This document shows, one piece after another, positions 21,001 through 33,427 of a stretch of DNA of 64,000 bases. The notes under the pieces were generated by a model, which was given only the letters and a program-made list of their open reading frames with translations, searched no databases and was not told the DNA's origin. A program made the translations under genes and the position numbers. Source of the stretch: Penium margaritaceum (taxonomy: Eukaryota > Streptophyta > Zygnematophyceae > Desmidiales > Peniaceae); assembly GCA_023375785.1 (NCBI GenBank), contig SZWC01004697.1, positions 91,746-155,745 on the forward strand, read 5' to 3'. Each line of letters starts with the position of its first letter. The stretch's first letter is position 1.

Positions 21001-23654
21001 TGCCTTAATCTTTTTTATAACACAAAGTAAAGTAACACATGGATGTCATTACATAATGAGGCACATTACACTTTCAGATAATAAACCACAAAAAAGCATT
21101 CATTCTAAGTGGAATGACATGCATACATTATTCTTTTCATATTCTCTTCGATTCAACAAAACAAAGATGTCATTCCTACTCTATGTTCCTCTCGTTTTAA
21201 AATATTCAATTTAGCAATTTCCCATTACATTGAGTACAAGTGGCCAAGATAATGTGTTTTAGATTACATTGGAACATCATGGACATGATTGCTTCATGCT
21301 TTCATGATAATAAAAGTTCTGGTCGTTCAAGCTTTACTTGAAGCTATGATGAGCATGTATGTGTTATACTACACTCTTTAAATTTTTTAACAACAAAATG
21401 TCTCAATAAAATCCATTTTGAATGACATCATAAATTTTTTCCTATTATTTTGATCCATATATTTTACTTTGAATTTGTCTTTTGCCATTGCACCGATGTG
21501 TGTCGCGGTTCGGGTTTATTCGAGGGGAGCGTACTCAGATTTCACTTCCATTTTGTACTATACACTCGGGTCGATCTAACTTCATTCTAATTACCTCACT
21601 GTGCTCCCTTCAACACAAACGTTGGAGAGCTTAGTCCCTAAAAGGTCAAGAGAATCACAACCCTCACCACGACTACTTAACGCTCTCCCCCCTTCGAAAC
21701 CCAATAGCCCTTTCCCACGTATCTCTCTTCATGTCCAACCCTTCTTCTTGCCTCATCCTCCCATACCACTACGGCCATGTTCAACATAATATGGTGTAAA
21801 GGCGCTTTCTCAACAAAAGAGATGATGACCACTAAACCTATGCAAGCAAATGAATCTTCACATGTTTTCATAACTACATCTCTGTTGTTAAGATATGAAC
21901 ATTTCAATCGTTAAGATATGAACACTTGAAGTACGAAAAAGATAGATCGCATTTACGTGATACGTAAAATCAAATGTTTTTCATTTAGATATGCGAATTA
22001 TTTTCAAATTATCAGATTCTTGAGTTTTGCCTATATACGTGTCTCTTGTTTTCCAATCATTCCATTCATTATGCACAAAAGGAAGCATTAGTCTTCGTTT
22101 TTTGTACACTTTGTCCATAATATGATGCACATCAAATCTCCTCTTTTCATGGTTGTGATTCCTTCATCCAAAGGTGCAATGTTGATACATTATATGAACT
22201 ACTTCCCATTTTTTCTTGTATTTGTTTCTCAAAACACACACCAAAAGATATTAAAGAAGCAACAAGGATGCTTTGTACACTATTGATACACATTTTTAGC
22301 AACCATTGTGCTCAATAATTTTAAAGATGAAAGAAAACATGCCATACAAAGAAATTTACTACAGCTTGGATTGTATTCTATAATGTTTTATTTTGTTTTC
22401 TAATGCATAACCTTACGAGATAAGTAACAATGAAAAGGTGGTGATATTACCACTTTTCTTAAACATGAGTACTACTAAGATATAATTACACAACTTCTTC
22501 TATACTAATTGGGTTCTAAAAATGTTGTGGTGTGAAAGAATACATTCCCTCTAAACAATATGTATTATTTTGTATTCATGTATGATTTTTTCATACATTT
22601 TCTTTACATTTTTTTAACTGGGCCCATTCTCTTTTCGGTCTTTTTCTATTAGAGAAGCACGTGGTAGGTTACCCTTAAGTTATGAATCCTCTCAAAACTT
22701 TTATATATTACAAATTTGTTATGATTCTCTTCATTCAGACAGATACTTGGAGGTTGCATCTTCATTTTTTCCTTTCCCACACGCATAACTAAAGATGAAT
22801 AATACACATTTCGTATTTTTTTTCATTCAACATGGCCACCACCTTGAATCATTCCAACTTGTAAACGCATGTCTTCCATATTTGCATGAGAACAGCATGA
22901 ATACATTCCTTTGATTATTTGTAAATTCGTTTGGTTTTCCGTTTCTTCTTTATGTGACCATGATTTATGGGTGAATGTCTTTAAATACTTTGTTGCATTT
23001 TATTTATTCGTGTGTTAGGGATTTATATAAGAATATGATGGTGTAATTATTTTATCATCATTATGAACATGCAAAGACGGTGATTACGTTTTTTGTGTAG
23101 GGGGCAGATTCCTCAGAAACCTTTATGATGTTTATTTGTGATGTACAATCAGGTTCATGAAGGACATAAAACTATTTTATGATTTTTAAGGAATCTTTGT
23201 CTTCAACAAAGAAAATGAGATGGGCTTTTTTTACATGAACATCTTAAAAATGGAGATTGGTTTTGCGTTTTTGTTTTTGCTCTTTTGTGGTGAAATTCCT
23301 GAATATCTTATCTGAAAATCTTATGCAACCGTTTCCAATCATTTTATGTTTTTCCCAATTCAATCTAAGCACCACCATGCTGGTTGAAGGCTTAAAATGC
23401 CTCATTTGATTTTTTATTCTTTTAAAGGGTTCATTTTGGTTTTTGGGACGTTTCCATTCATTTAAAACTGTTTCTTGAGATAGTATACTTTTCATATTTG
23501 GGTCAATTCAGTGTGAAGGCAATGTCCACCTTCTGTTTTTAGTTTAATATTGTGATGTTGTGGTCAATGTGTCGAGCAAGGGGAATGTTAGGAAATCAGC
23601 TAGGAGGGTGAGGTCTTCAAATTTTGAGATTGAGGATCAGCTTTGACCACAACA
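21001..23654. other. AT-rich stretch, no gene recognised
   Basis: Long AT-rich DNA with a short GC-richer island around 21490-21780 (starting near CGATGTGTGTCGCGGTTCGG). The island contains a 76-codon minus-strand and a 62-codon plus-strand open frame without known motifs. No repeat ends, RNA genes or conserved domains were seen. Confidence 0.45.
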
Positions 23655-24125
23655 TACCGTACTAGTACTTAAAAGGTTGAGGCAAAATTGAAAAATATGA
23701 AGACAAATAGTTGTAGATCTGTATGAATTACACACAAAGACAAAAGAATAAATCTATGTTTGACACGAGGACATACTGTCCTTTCTTTTTCAGGAGGTCT
23801 GTCTCGACTCCGGCCATGTAGGTGACGAACGAAGCTCGATGTTCGAACTTCAAACTTCGAACTTCGAACTTCGACACCGACGTGTGTAGTCAGTCCGCGA
23901 AGCAGATTGACTTCACACGTCGGTGTTGTACCCGAGGTCTCGCGCAAAGTTGCCATAATTGCCTTGTTTGTGTGGGACACACGTGAGGGAGGCTAGGGAC
24001 AAAATACAAATTACAGACGCAACACAACTAGGGGACAAGAACATATATGTGTGACGTTATTTGGGACAAAGCCAAAAAGACGTGCAAACAATTAATCATA
24101 AAACCTTTTAGATACTAGTACGGTA
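23655..24125. mobile_element. MITE with 24-bp terminal inverted repeats and TA ends
   Basis: TACCGTACTAGTACTTAAAA begins at 23655, and its inverted partner ends at 24125. Over 24 bp (23655-23678 against 24102-24125) only two positions mismatch. The outermost TA on each side fits the TA target duplication of Tc1/mariner-type (Stowaway-like) elements. The 471-bp interior has no transposase. It contains five tandem TTCGAAC-type heptamers (about 23842-23873) and a perfect 13-bp inverted pair (23874-23886 with 23914-23926). These features fit a non-autonomous DNA element mobilised in trans. Superfamily is inferred from end structure only. Confidence 0.72.
23842..23873. repeat. Tandem 7-bp repeat (TTCGAAC)
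   Basis: About five head-to-tail heptamers with one variant unit (TTCAAAC), inside the MITE. TTCGAA is itself palindromic, so the array is self-complementary. Confidence 0.8.
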
Positions 24126-24622
24126 CTGGAAGATTTGGTCGTGCTTTGTGAACTTGTTAGCTATTTTCGACAAGTTTTCCGGAATCGCTTCGCTTGCATC
24201 TGTCCCCCTCGAAAATATGTCAAGTACTTTTGGACATGTTCATGGCAGAGTTCGCTTGTATTTCTTGAAGAATTCAGCGCCTTCGCTCTGTACAACATTC
24301 GTAGGAAAGTTCCTTTAAACGCCGAGCTGTTTGATCGTCGTTATGGGGCACAAGGGGCCGTGCAGTTAGTGGCGTTGCGGAGGATGTTGACACCCCTATA
24401 CTTCTGCTCGCATGCAACGAGCAGAAATATCTTGTGGATGAGAAGTTCCGAGAAGAAAATATGCGGATACTCCGGGTTTAGAGACCTAAAACTCAGAATC
24501 CCCCTTCGCCCACACATTTTTACAATAATGCCCTCCGTTTATTTGCCACACTAAAAAGGCCCGTTTGTACTTTTTAATACAAATAGGCACCGCAATGGCC
24601 GGCGGGGTAGATTGTTTTATAA

Positions 24623-24672
24623 CAATATACCCCGCGATGAGGGGTATATTGTAAAGTCACAATATACCCCGT
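24623..24672. repeat. Short palindrome plus third arm (CAATATACCCC)
   Basis: CAATATACCCC (24623-24633) pairs perfectly with GGGGTATATTG (24641-24651) across a 7-nt loop. A third CAATATACCCCG follows at about 24661-24672. Two alternative hairpins are therefore possible. Function is unknown; it could be a transcript terminator-like or transposon-end structure. Confidence 0.6.
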
Positions 24673-25418
24673 TTCCGTATTGGGTCGTCTAAGGTATTTT
24701 TAGCATTTTTCCTATTTCTCGGAACACGTCCTAAGGAGCAGATGGAAAAGCCTCTTATCGTCAGGAGTCGTCTTTGAATTGCTCGCGTGTTTGTTTTCAA
24801 ACCCCCCCTCCCCAAATGACGTACAACGTATCCAACCACCCCAACCCCCCCGCCTTTTGGGAAAGTCTCATTTACTTCATAACAATATTTGATTAAAATG
24901 ACATTTGTATATTGAGATATCGCACTGAAGACGCAAAATGGGAATGTCTGGAAAATGACCATGTACCCGATTGGGTACCTTGTTACCGACACTCTGGCTG
25001 CGGGGCGTCCAGGAGTCAAATTGTTAAAGGCGGGGACTATTGATAGACAAATGTAATGACTGGGAGAATGGAGATTAAAATCCTTCGAACGGGGTGGATA
25101 TCATTTTCGAAAATCCGGAACGGGGTACCCCGAAACGTTGCCGAAGTTCAGATCATCCGCAAGCTTGCTCGCCTTGGCCATCGACCCACCGCAAAAGCAG
25201 CGGGAAGATAGCCACGTGAGGTATAGGATGAACTCTCATCTTATCTCTATCGATATCTCGACTCATTGGCCGGGTTTCAATGTAATGGAGAAGCTCGATT
25301 ATTGCAAGTTGCCGTTTTGCATGCAGTTTGTTAAATGCTTTCGGAAGGAGGAACTTCAACTTGGCTGCTCCGCCATAACGATCCTTTCTACACATTCACG
25401 TCAATGAACTACGTTCAA

Positions 25419-25627
25419 TACCTAGAATAAAATAGAACCTTACTAATAACGTCATCACTATCTTCGAAGAGATCGTATCGAAACCGAACCGCGTACATCA
25501 ATCTGTTGATCACCGCCTTCATGATCTTCTCAAATACTCAACGTTCTTTCTTACCAGTCAGTCCATATTCCAGTTTCCGTGCACCGAAGTGGTCTGCGTC
25601 GCGATAAAACCCAATCATCTCATGCCG
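25419..25627 (-). pseudogene. Coding-like remnant, family unknown
   Basis: The minus-strand reading begins EMIGFYRDADHFGARKLEYG and continues with a basic helix-like stretch and then an acidic turn (YDLFEDSDDVISKV). The amino-acid texture looks like a once-functional globular protein, unlike the AT-driven frames nearby, and the adjoining minus-strand frame 25153-25395 has similar texture. It is not intact. I do not recognise the family; an old transposon or virus-derived gene is as likely as a host gene. Confidence 0.25.
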
Positions 25628-26299
25628 TCAGTTTTTCAGGATCGCAGAAGTGCTCACAAAGTGGTTGACGCATATCCTATTTACCGATGTCTCGTTTGCT
25701 CCTGTCCACTTGCATGTGTGACTACACGTTCTCGTTTTTTTCCCTAAACATTTGGGATGTAGTGGTATTCATCAAAATCTTCTTTGTGCTTCATGACATG
25801 AATGCAAAATGATTGCCCTCTAATGTCAAACTTACAGCATGACCTAAGACCGTGTACATTACCAACCGTAAACAAAAAGCTGTAGTGAATACACATTTGA
25901 ATGTGTAAACATGCAAAACATGTTCATCGCATCCCAACCACTGCGAAAATCTTGTTTGCCTCAACCATACTTTTGCATATTTTTGGCATGGCATGGCACA
26001 ACACCCCTAAAATGTGATCCATATGCTACCGTATTAAATTTTGTGACCTACACAAAACAAAATGAATGTGTAGAACGTGCAAAGGTTATGGAGCATAAGG
26101 GCAATCAAATAGGTCCGACAACTTGATGCTTCATGATTACAATAATGTGTACATTTATGAAATGTGTCAAAACCGTCAAGCACATATCTACACTATCAAA
26201 ACAAAGAATGGGGAAAACTTGGGATCTTAAGTGTTGTACTTGAGCGACGTGTACAACGCATCATCGTGAGAGACTGCTTTAAGAAGCTACACCAAGGAT

Positions 26300-26582
26300 T
26301 TGAGGGGTCTCTACGAAATCAAGGTAAGCCTTACTAAGATTATAGTGTCTTCGAGAAGGCGACCGGAGAGTATTATGAAATCAATTTTAAATATGATAAA
26401 CCTCTTGTCGTTAAAGTGGTCAAACGTGCGAGAGTCTTAGAACAAGACACCACATGTTGGGGGACAGCCAAAATGCCCTCGGCTGAGCAGCTGAAAAACG
26501 TAGAGGTTAGTGCACGCAGGGCCATATTATAAGGGAAAACTGAATTTGTGGAGTTTGAGTCGTGTGAGTCAAGAGTGAAACA
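26300..26582 (-). repeat. Inverted gypsy-family LTR (partial)
   Basis: On the minus strand this begins TGTTTCACTCTTGACTCACA at 26582. It aligns with the 38460 LTR (TGTTACGTCTCTAATGTACA) and with the 62284 LTR through a shared GGCATTTTGGC-type block (about 26475-26490) and a run resembling GGTCGACTTCTTGA. A purine tract (AGTAGGGAGAG on the minus strand) lies immediately before it, as expected of a polypurine tract. The LTR may extend left to about 26045. Confidence 0.65.
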
Positions 26583-27150
26583 CTCTCCCTACTATTAACC
26601 GTAACAACCCGATGCACAAGAAGACAAAAGTTTCATGCCGTTTAAGAAGCTTTTCAATCTGTTGCTCGACGTCACATAGGTTGTCGTAAACGTCTCAGCC
26701 ATGGTGCAGTGCATTGCACTCCATCTACTTGGTGCAATACTTTGTTGCTTCACCTTGTCGACAATGTCCTATAATGTCTTTAGATGTTTACACTGTCCTA
26801 TTCTTCTTCCACGAATGATGGCAGAGGTACATCTTTATTGCCAAATGACTCCCTTTTATTCTGATGGAGTTCAAGTGAGATGAAATGGAGCACCATATGA
26901 ACTGCAATGCCCTTGAATATGCGTAGATATTTCATAAAACGTTTCCATATACCTCCTATTACAAATAGTCGTAACCACGTAAGTTCAAGCAACACATATT
27001 CTAGTCACATGATATCATAACATATAATATATTGTTCTGCAATTTCCACTCATGCATTTTCTTGTCACGTCCTATCCGCAGTCAAACATTTCTAAATCAA
27101 ATAAAAATTTATCATCCACGAAGAACTCCGAGTCAACCCAATGCTTCTCT
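26583..27150 (-). pseudogene. Gypsy chromovirus 3' end fossil (minus strand)
   Basis: Moving left into the LTR, the minus-strand reading shows the end of the integrase/linker region (IAVHMVLHFISLELHQ) and then a degraded chromodomain-like stretch ending LRRLRQPM. These line up with MGVPLVFHISKLKHYRD and LEALRQPL in the plus-strand element G1. This identifies it as a member of the same family in the opposite orientation. Heavily broken. How far it extends right before meeting the plus-strand element is unresolved. Confidence 0.55.
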
Positions 27151-27899
27151 ATTGCTTGTTTTGTGGTTGCTTTTGTCTTTATGAGCAAATAAAGAGTCTT
27201 ACTCCATATTATTTTTAAGTGTAACCACAATGCTTTAACCATTGGTAAACTGATTTAACTATAGAAAGTGGCTAATTTCTCATAAACCAGATCCAACTAT
27301 TTTTTCCCATGCTTATGGGTGTCATTGATTCATTTCAACGCGTGGAATTTGGCAACTAGACTGTCCATTTAGTGCTTTATGTCTTACACGATGTTCAAAT
27401 TAGTTCCTACCTGTTTCGTTTGTGCACTTCATTTACCCATTGGTCTATGGATGGAAGGTCATCAATTTCTATATCAAATTTTGTGATTATTCATACAGTG
27501 TTGCTAGTATCCATTCTATATTGTAGTTTTGTGCACGTGCTAAATGCAATTTTCACTCGATAATATGTCATCCACACATACAAATACATCGCCAATATAC
27601 ACGGTAGCAATAAAAAATACATTTAGGTTGTACCTGAGTTGCTTTATAGTGAATTACCTCAATGACATTGGGAGAGAGGCGTACATGGGAAGGGTATAGT
27701 GGAAATGCAAGAAAGTTCTCTCAATTCATAAATAAAAGAATACTATACAAAAGACCCTCAAAGTATGATATTGCTCACCATTCGATCAACGTTTTGGCCA
27801 CCCCATGCGTAGCAACGGGTCACAATGAACCCAAAGAAGGTGAACGTATTGCGGGATTGGTTGACATCCACAAACAATAGAGAATTTCAAGTATTCTCG

Positions 27900-30212
27900 A
27901 GCTTTTTAACTACAACCATCAAAATATAAAGGATTGCGCTAGAGTGTCTACGCCTCTCCCTCTATCTCCAAATTTGGGGGAAACAATAAGTAATGAATGA
28001 GCAATCAACACTTTCATAGCCTGCCCTTGCATTATGTTATACCTTTCCATTGGTACATCGAATGGTATACTATATATTGGCCACCGACACATCCAACCAA
28101 ATAATTGGAGTCATTCTCGTTCAAGAAAATGTTGATGAGGAACTATTGGTCGCATACACATGAAGATAGTATGCAGGCTCAATCATATATATGGATTGCA
28201 AACAAAATATTAGTACTTATGCAAGCATTCAAGACGTGGCACTGATATCAGCAATATTGGCAGTCTATCACACCTACTTATCACCTTACACAAAGATATC
28301 TCAAGGTCATGTTACATATGGGGTTGTCAACAAACGTGATCAGTATGGGTTCTTCAATGTATCATTATGGAAAATCAACATCAATGCATGTTGTTTGTCA
28401 TTGACTAAATCTTGTACTTGATATTGTCTTACTACTTACCAAACGAGACCCGTACCTTGTGAGGTTATTGAGAAATGAGTACAAGGAGTCTGCCAGGTAC
28501 CATAAAACAAACTTTTTGTTTGACGAATCATATTATAAAGGGCAAATCAATCACAAGGTAGCCACACCGGTAGCATAAATATGGTACCATGGACGGAGAT
28601 CTTGATGGTCTTTGTGAGATTATTTCCAATTACTTCAAATGGGTTTGACACGTTAGTCATGATGGTTGGCTGGTTCTGGCCAGCTGATGTCACGATGATT
28701 ACAGTCACCACTAAGGGAAGAAAGTGACTACTTCACAAAAACTTCATCCAACTACATTACGATCCTTCCTCAATCACAAGTGTCAGAGACAGAAGGTTCA
28801 CCACAAGGCTCTTGAGAGATGTGATGGCTCACTCTCATAACTGGGTCTGGTTATCGACAATCTTCCTTTGTGAAATTGATGGGGACACAAGTTGCACCAA
28901 TTAGAAATTCAAACAAGTGCACTGACTGCTATTCAAGACAGAGGGAAATGAATGGGCAATTCATTCATAAAATGTCGAGTCCGCATACGAGTCGACTATA
29001 TCATGACGGACAAGAAAGTTTTCATTTGAAATCATTTAGAACACAAACCCCACCAACATCCAATTTTAAAAAGGTGGACATTGGATGGTGAGACTTCCAA
29101 GCCCTTTTGGACGAGTTCACGGGATCCTAGCAGAGACATAAGGGGCAACAAGGCAAGCAACTAAAAACCATCATATTAACATTAGACTTCACATCGGTAA
29201 TTTTATCTTACTCAGTCGAGCAAACATCAAACTACAAGGAAAGAACTACATGAAGCTCCTACCAAATCAATGATCAAACCAGAAATAGTGGCTCACATGG
29301 GCATAAGAATGGAGTTAGGAGTGGGAAAAAACATGCATTGATCCTGAAATGAAACATGTCACGCAACAATTTGTTATAAACTGCAAGAATCAAACACAAT
29401 AGTTAAGGTACAATGAGCCTAAAAACAAAGCAAACCCATAAGAGCAAAGCTCATCTTCACATCATGAAGAACATGGACACACCGCCACGTGTGGATCTCA
29501 ACCACTTGGTTAATACCGAGGATGGCTACCCACTAAAGAACATAATGTTTTTGGCCTGGTTCCCCCCTGTGGATAAGCACCCATGGTAAAAAATATGCTA
29601 CCCCCTAAATTCAAGGTCATTCACCTGCCGCATTTAAATTGAAAGAGTCACATTTATTTCATAGCAATGTCAAATAGCCATTGGCCACATTGTGGGTAAA
29701 TGTTTTCTTCAGGGTAGGCCTCCAATAACATCCACACCACTCAATCTCTTATACATGTGTGTATGTGTGCATGTGGAACAACACACGAGTGAACTTTTGG
29801 GACACACACTAACCACCAAGATAAAACCACACAAGTGGCTCAGGTCATTTCTCATTGAGGATTGGAAAACCAATATTGTCAGGAAGCTCCACCTATCATT
29901 TACCATGGCTATCCACCCGGTGTTCCATAGTGGTTGACTCCAACTCTACCAAGGCCCTATAGACATGCCTTTGCCATGACATGCTGAAGCGGATGAAGGC
30001 ACTGGGTACGCAGCTAAACCTATTCTACTCCATCACACACGAGGAAAATCGAAATATTATCTTTTGAAGTGAGAGGGTTATGATGTTTTTCACAATAAAC
30101 AAGAGCAAAATTATCATCTACAAGATGTTGATTTATCTATCGATAATTCTTTGAGCTGGCACTGACACAAGTCTCGCAATGCACGAGGATGTCGTGGCTA
30201 AGAGGAGGAAAG
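27900..30212 (+). pseudogene. Gypsy chromovirus pol fossil (plus strand)
   Basis: Domains in order along the plus strand: RT/RNase H connection near 27900, RNase H at about 28085-28170 (ATDTSNQIIGVILVQENVDE, the hallmark ATD.SN..IG..L.Q), the linker with RDPYLVRLL near 28445, integrase about 28640-29030 (GFDTLVMMVGWF, then RDRRFTTRL), the post-integrase ANIKLQGKNY near 29225, the LPP..IHPVFH-type motif near 29890 (MAIHPVFHSG), and a chromodomain remnant near 30040-30130 (EGYDVFHN). A purine-rich tract AAGAGGAGGAAAG then precedes an LTR at 30213. All regions are broken, and the sequence is AT-shifted, hence old. The 5' half is not identified. Confidence 0.75.
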
Positions 30213-30948
30213 TGTTATATTGCCAATGTACATGAAACCCTTAGCTTTGTAAATGGGTATTCGTTATCATTAATCCATGGCCAAATACGTACAAGGCTTT
30301 TGTTTGTAGTGCCTTTCAAAAAAGGCATTTTGGCCAACTTCCTCCACCTCTAGTTTTGTATTAAAGAACATGTAATAAACCACTTTCCAATAGTGTCAAC
30401 AAAATTATCACACCCCTTATCAATCCTTCCATATAATTCAAATGAACTCAGATGGCACTAGGCATGTACATAGACGCACCTCAATGTTGGTACAAGCCTT
30501 CAAATGTTTGATTGAGTTTTTGGAAGTAACCTATCATGGCATGGTTTTATTGGCATAACTTGGATTTGACATCCAAGATCACAATTATGCCTCATTCTTG
30601 TTTACGCTCTTGTATATAGGTACTTGAAAATTATGAAATTTTCAATGAATGATACCCATAACTAGTGAGAATTTGTCCTATTCTCTCCATTCCATGATTG
30701 TATATTGCTCTTTGCTGATCATGTTCACCATCTGTTTTATGCTTGAAATAGATTGCCATCGAAGCATGCTTTCACATGTTTGAATAATCTACACAAGTAT
30801 CATCACAACACTACAAACCATATAAGTAGTTTAATATTATTAAATTGTCTTGTCAAATATGCTAAAATTTTTGTACAACGTAGTTGTGAGCCATCCACAT
30901 TCTCAAGTTTGAGTAATTATGAACCATCCTAATTTTGTTTGGCATACA
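30213..30948 (+). repeat. Gypsy-family LTR shared by pol on its left and a leader on its right
   Basis: Starts TGTTATATTGCCAATGTACA directly after a polypurine tract, and ends GGCATACA directly before a primer-binding-site-like TTAGTATCAAAG (30950-30961). It thus acts as 3' LTR for the fossil on its left and looks like a 5' LTR for the leader on its right. At about 736 bp it is longer than the 535-bp LTRs of G1, so it may hold an insertion. Confidence 0.65.
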
Positions 30949-31165
30949 CTTAGTATCAAAGAAGAGTGGTGCTGGAGGGATAGCCAACGACTTCACTCAA
31001 AGGCAAAAGATTTAAGTAAGATGTGATTTTTTGCCATCCACATGCTCGAATTTGAGGACTTGTGAACTATCCACATTTTGTTTGACATATGCTTAGTATC
31101 AAAGTAGAGTGTTGTTGGGGGGATAGCCAACGGCTTTACTCCAACGCAACAACTACGTACATGTC
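30890..31165 (+). repeat. Tandem 143-bp duplication over an LTR/leader junction
   Basis: A unit containing the LTR end, the PBS-like TTAGTATCAAAG and the leader GGGGATAGCCAACG-type sequence occurs twice, with PBS-like sites at 30950-30961 and 31093-31104 (offset 143). The units are clearly related but diverged. No N lies nearby, so this duplication is genuine and old. Confidence 0.75.
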
Positions 31166-31330
31166 TTCCACGTATCTCCGCCATCTAGAAGATTATAGAC
31201 CTCGTGAAAACATGATAAACACAGTGAGTACATTGACAAGTACCTTTGAGATTAAGGATCAAATGCATGTAATCAGATATTCTGTCAAGGCAAACAAGGT
31301 AGTAATAATGGGCGTCAAAGCAAAGGGTTT
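31140..31330 (+). pseudogene. Gypsy gag leader fragment
   Basis: Directly after the second PBS-like site the sequence resembles the start of gag in G1 and G2, which open with a CATCTCCACC or CATGTCCACCATTCAGAAGA block (here near 31158-31180: CATGTCTTCCACGTATC). After about 200 bp the similarity fades, so only the 5' end of this element is present. Confidence 0.45.
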
Positions 31331-31839
31331 AACCTTGGTGACTCCAAAATTATTTCATTAATCGACTCTCAGACTCCACAAACACTTTGCCTTTTTCATA
31401 ATCTATCTATGAAAAACATGGCACAATGCAAGGAGGCACTAGCCAGTAGGCTTGCATCAATAATGACATATACCAAAACTTTCAAGACTCAAGAGCCTCA
31501 ACAACCACATGCTCGAAAAAACTGAGATAACAACCAAATCAAAAGTGAAATCAAACTTCGGACAGTAGTACTAGGTCGTTTAGTCATGTAAGCACGTGAG
31601 GATCAACAATGGTTTATAAGGATGACGTGTCGTGCTGCAGATGTCTTGGATAATTAAGAGAAGTTGATGGTTTGTATTTAGCATTATGTGTACTTTTCAT
31701 TGATGGAAATTTTAGGACATATCAATTGCATATACACATCATTAACAAACATAATGAAGCATATGTTGGGTGTTGGGTTCCTGAGTCAAGCAACACATGC
31801 AATACCGTGTTGTGAGAGGTTGTTTGGAGAAACCCTAGC

Positions 31840-32131
31840 TAGAAGTTGGGGGTTTAGATACTGCCAAGGTGTGGTTTTAGATAAATATAGCATAGTCAAG
31901 AAGTCCAATGAACAATGTGGAAACTTCCATATGGTTCGGAACACTTCCATTAAATTTTCAAGACCGTGGTTGAACACATCAAAACCTTAGAAATATGAAA
32001 CACTCGATGACAGTGGAGCTGGCCATAATGCCCTCTTCCGCACATCATAAAAATCCTGGGATCCACACAGAGGTAAGGACATGGTTTCCCACCCACGAGT
32101 TTAGGTTCTCGTGTACATGTGGGATGTAACA
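31840..32131 (-). repeat. Inverted gypsy-family LTR (partial)
   Basis: On the minus strand it opens TGTTACATCCCACATGTACA at 32131, closely matching the start of the 38460 and 43787 LTRs. It continues through AACCTAAACTCGTG and a GGGCATTATGGCC block. At its other side the GTCAAGAAGTCC block (about 31897) matches the corresponding part of the 62-kb LTR. Sequence left of about 31840 could not be aligned with confidence. Confidence 0.7.
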
Positions 32132-33427
32132 AATCTTTTTTCATCCTCATATCAAGGGGTGGGTTGCCCTCTCCATTAGTCTCCATCAACAACCCAATTT
32201 TTTGGCCAAGAAGAGGCTCCTATGTGATTGCGGGTCCTTAACGCATACTCCTAACTGACTTGTTTGGATGACAGCCTTTATGCGGCATTAACTTGATTCA
32301 TCAACATTGCACAAATTTAGTCGAAATGCTTATGTTTTATCATCTATATCCCCTGAACAAAAAATTCTAGACACCGTGGATTCCAGATTCACCACAACAA
32401 CTTTCATGTACATGCGACCATTTTAGATGCAAATTAGCAAATGTACAACATCAATGGCTATTCTCACCTTCTAGTTTGACCACGGTGTAAGCACCCTGCC
32501 TCTCCTGACACATACTATTTTCGGTCAGAAAATGGTCCTGTTAAGGTGGAGGTAGTTTATAGCAAAGGAAGTCACTGCATGGCTGGTCATTTATGTAATC
32601 TTTGCCACTACAGGTTGTCATTGTCCATGGCGTAACTTGGAAAACAAACGTTTCAAGTGGGAGTTTGAATTGCGCTAAATTTTCTGATCGGTCAAAATGC
32701 AATTTGTCCCTCCACGATACATAGTAAAAAATAAATGTTTTTAAAGTCATGTTTGGTACTAATGTGTACTCAGAACACTGCCTCTTATATTGGCAAGACA
32801 ATGATACATTGTTCCTTCAAATAAAATACATCCAATTCTTCCTCTCAGGGATAAAAATATTGCCCCAATGAAAACGCGGATGGTTCCCATGTAGAAGGTA
32901 TCACAACAAGCGAAACGTGGATGGCTCACACAGACACGGAGCAGAGAAGAAGACGTGACAAAGAATTAGGACAGTTAGATACCCCACTGATCCTTGAAGT
33001 CAAATTCAATGGCTATTGGCCTAGTTGAAATCGTACCGCTTCTTTGTTCAATGAATTTGGAGGAACACATAAAAAGATCTTTTGCTACTTGTGTGAATCT
33101 AAGGTGTCATGGTCAAAATTATTTTCAGCACTTTTGTCGGGCTCACGTGATGCCAATGTCATGTTTCTAATTACAATAGCAGGTGTTATTATGACATTAT
33201 ATTCATAAAAGTATGTCGGGCTTGAATTCGACGTCTACACATATTTGAGTACACGCACACAACTAATGAGAGATTGAGAAAGTGGAGAAAATGGGAGTTG
33301 CACATTGAATAATCTTTTAAATGGATGCAAGGATACATGAACATCAAATTACCACTTTATCTTCCCCCTCCACACCCTAATCCTCGAACATGATATGCCC
33401 GTAAAACCCACTGGCATGTTGTTAGCA
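32132..33427. other. No gene recognised
   Basis: Moderately AT-rich sequence between an inverted gypsy LTR and a DDE transposase. It probably includes the 3' flank and non-coding end of the transposon. No terminal inverted repeat could be matched, and the 86-codon minus-strand open frame 32541-32801 has no known motif. Confidence 0.4.

Noticed and set aside
24135-24554. 139-codon plus-strand open frame as a gene
   Set aside because: No domain recognised; another frame over the same DNA looks as protein-like, so neither is supported.
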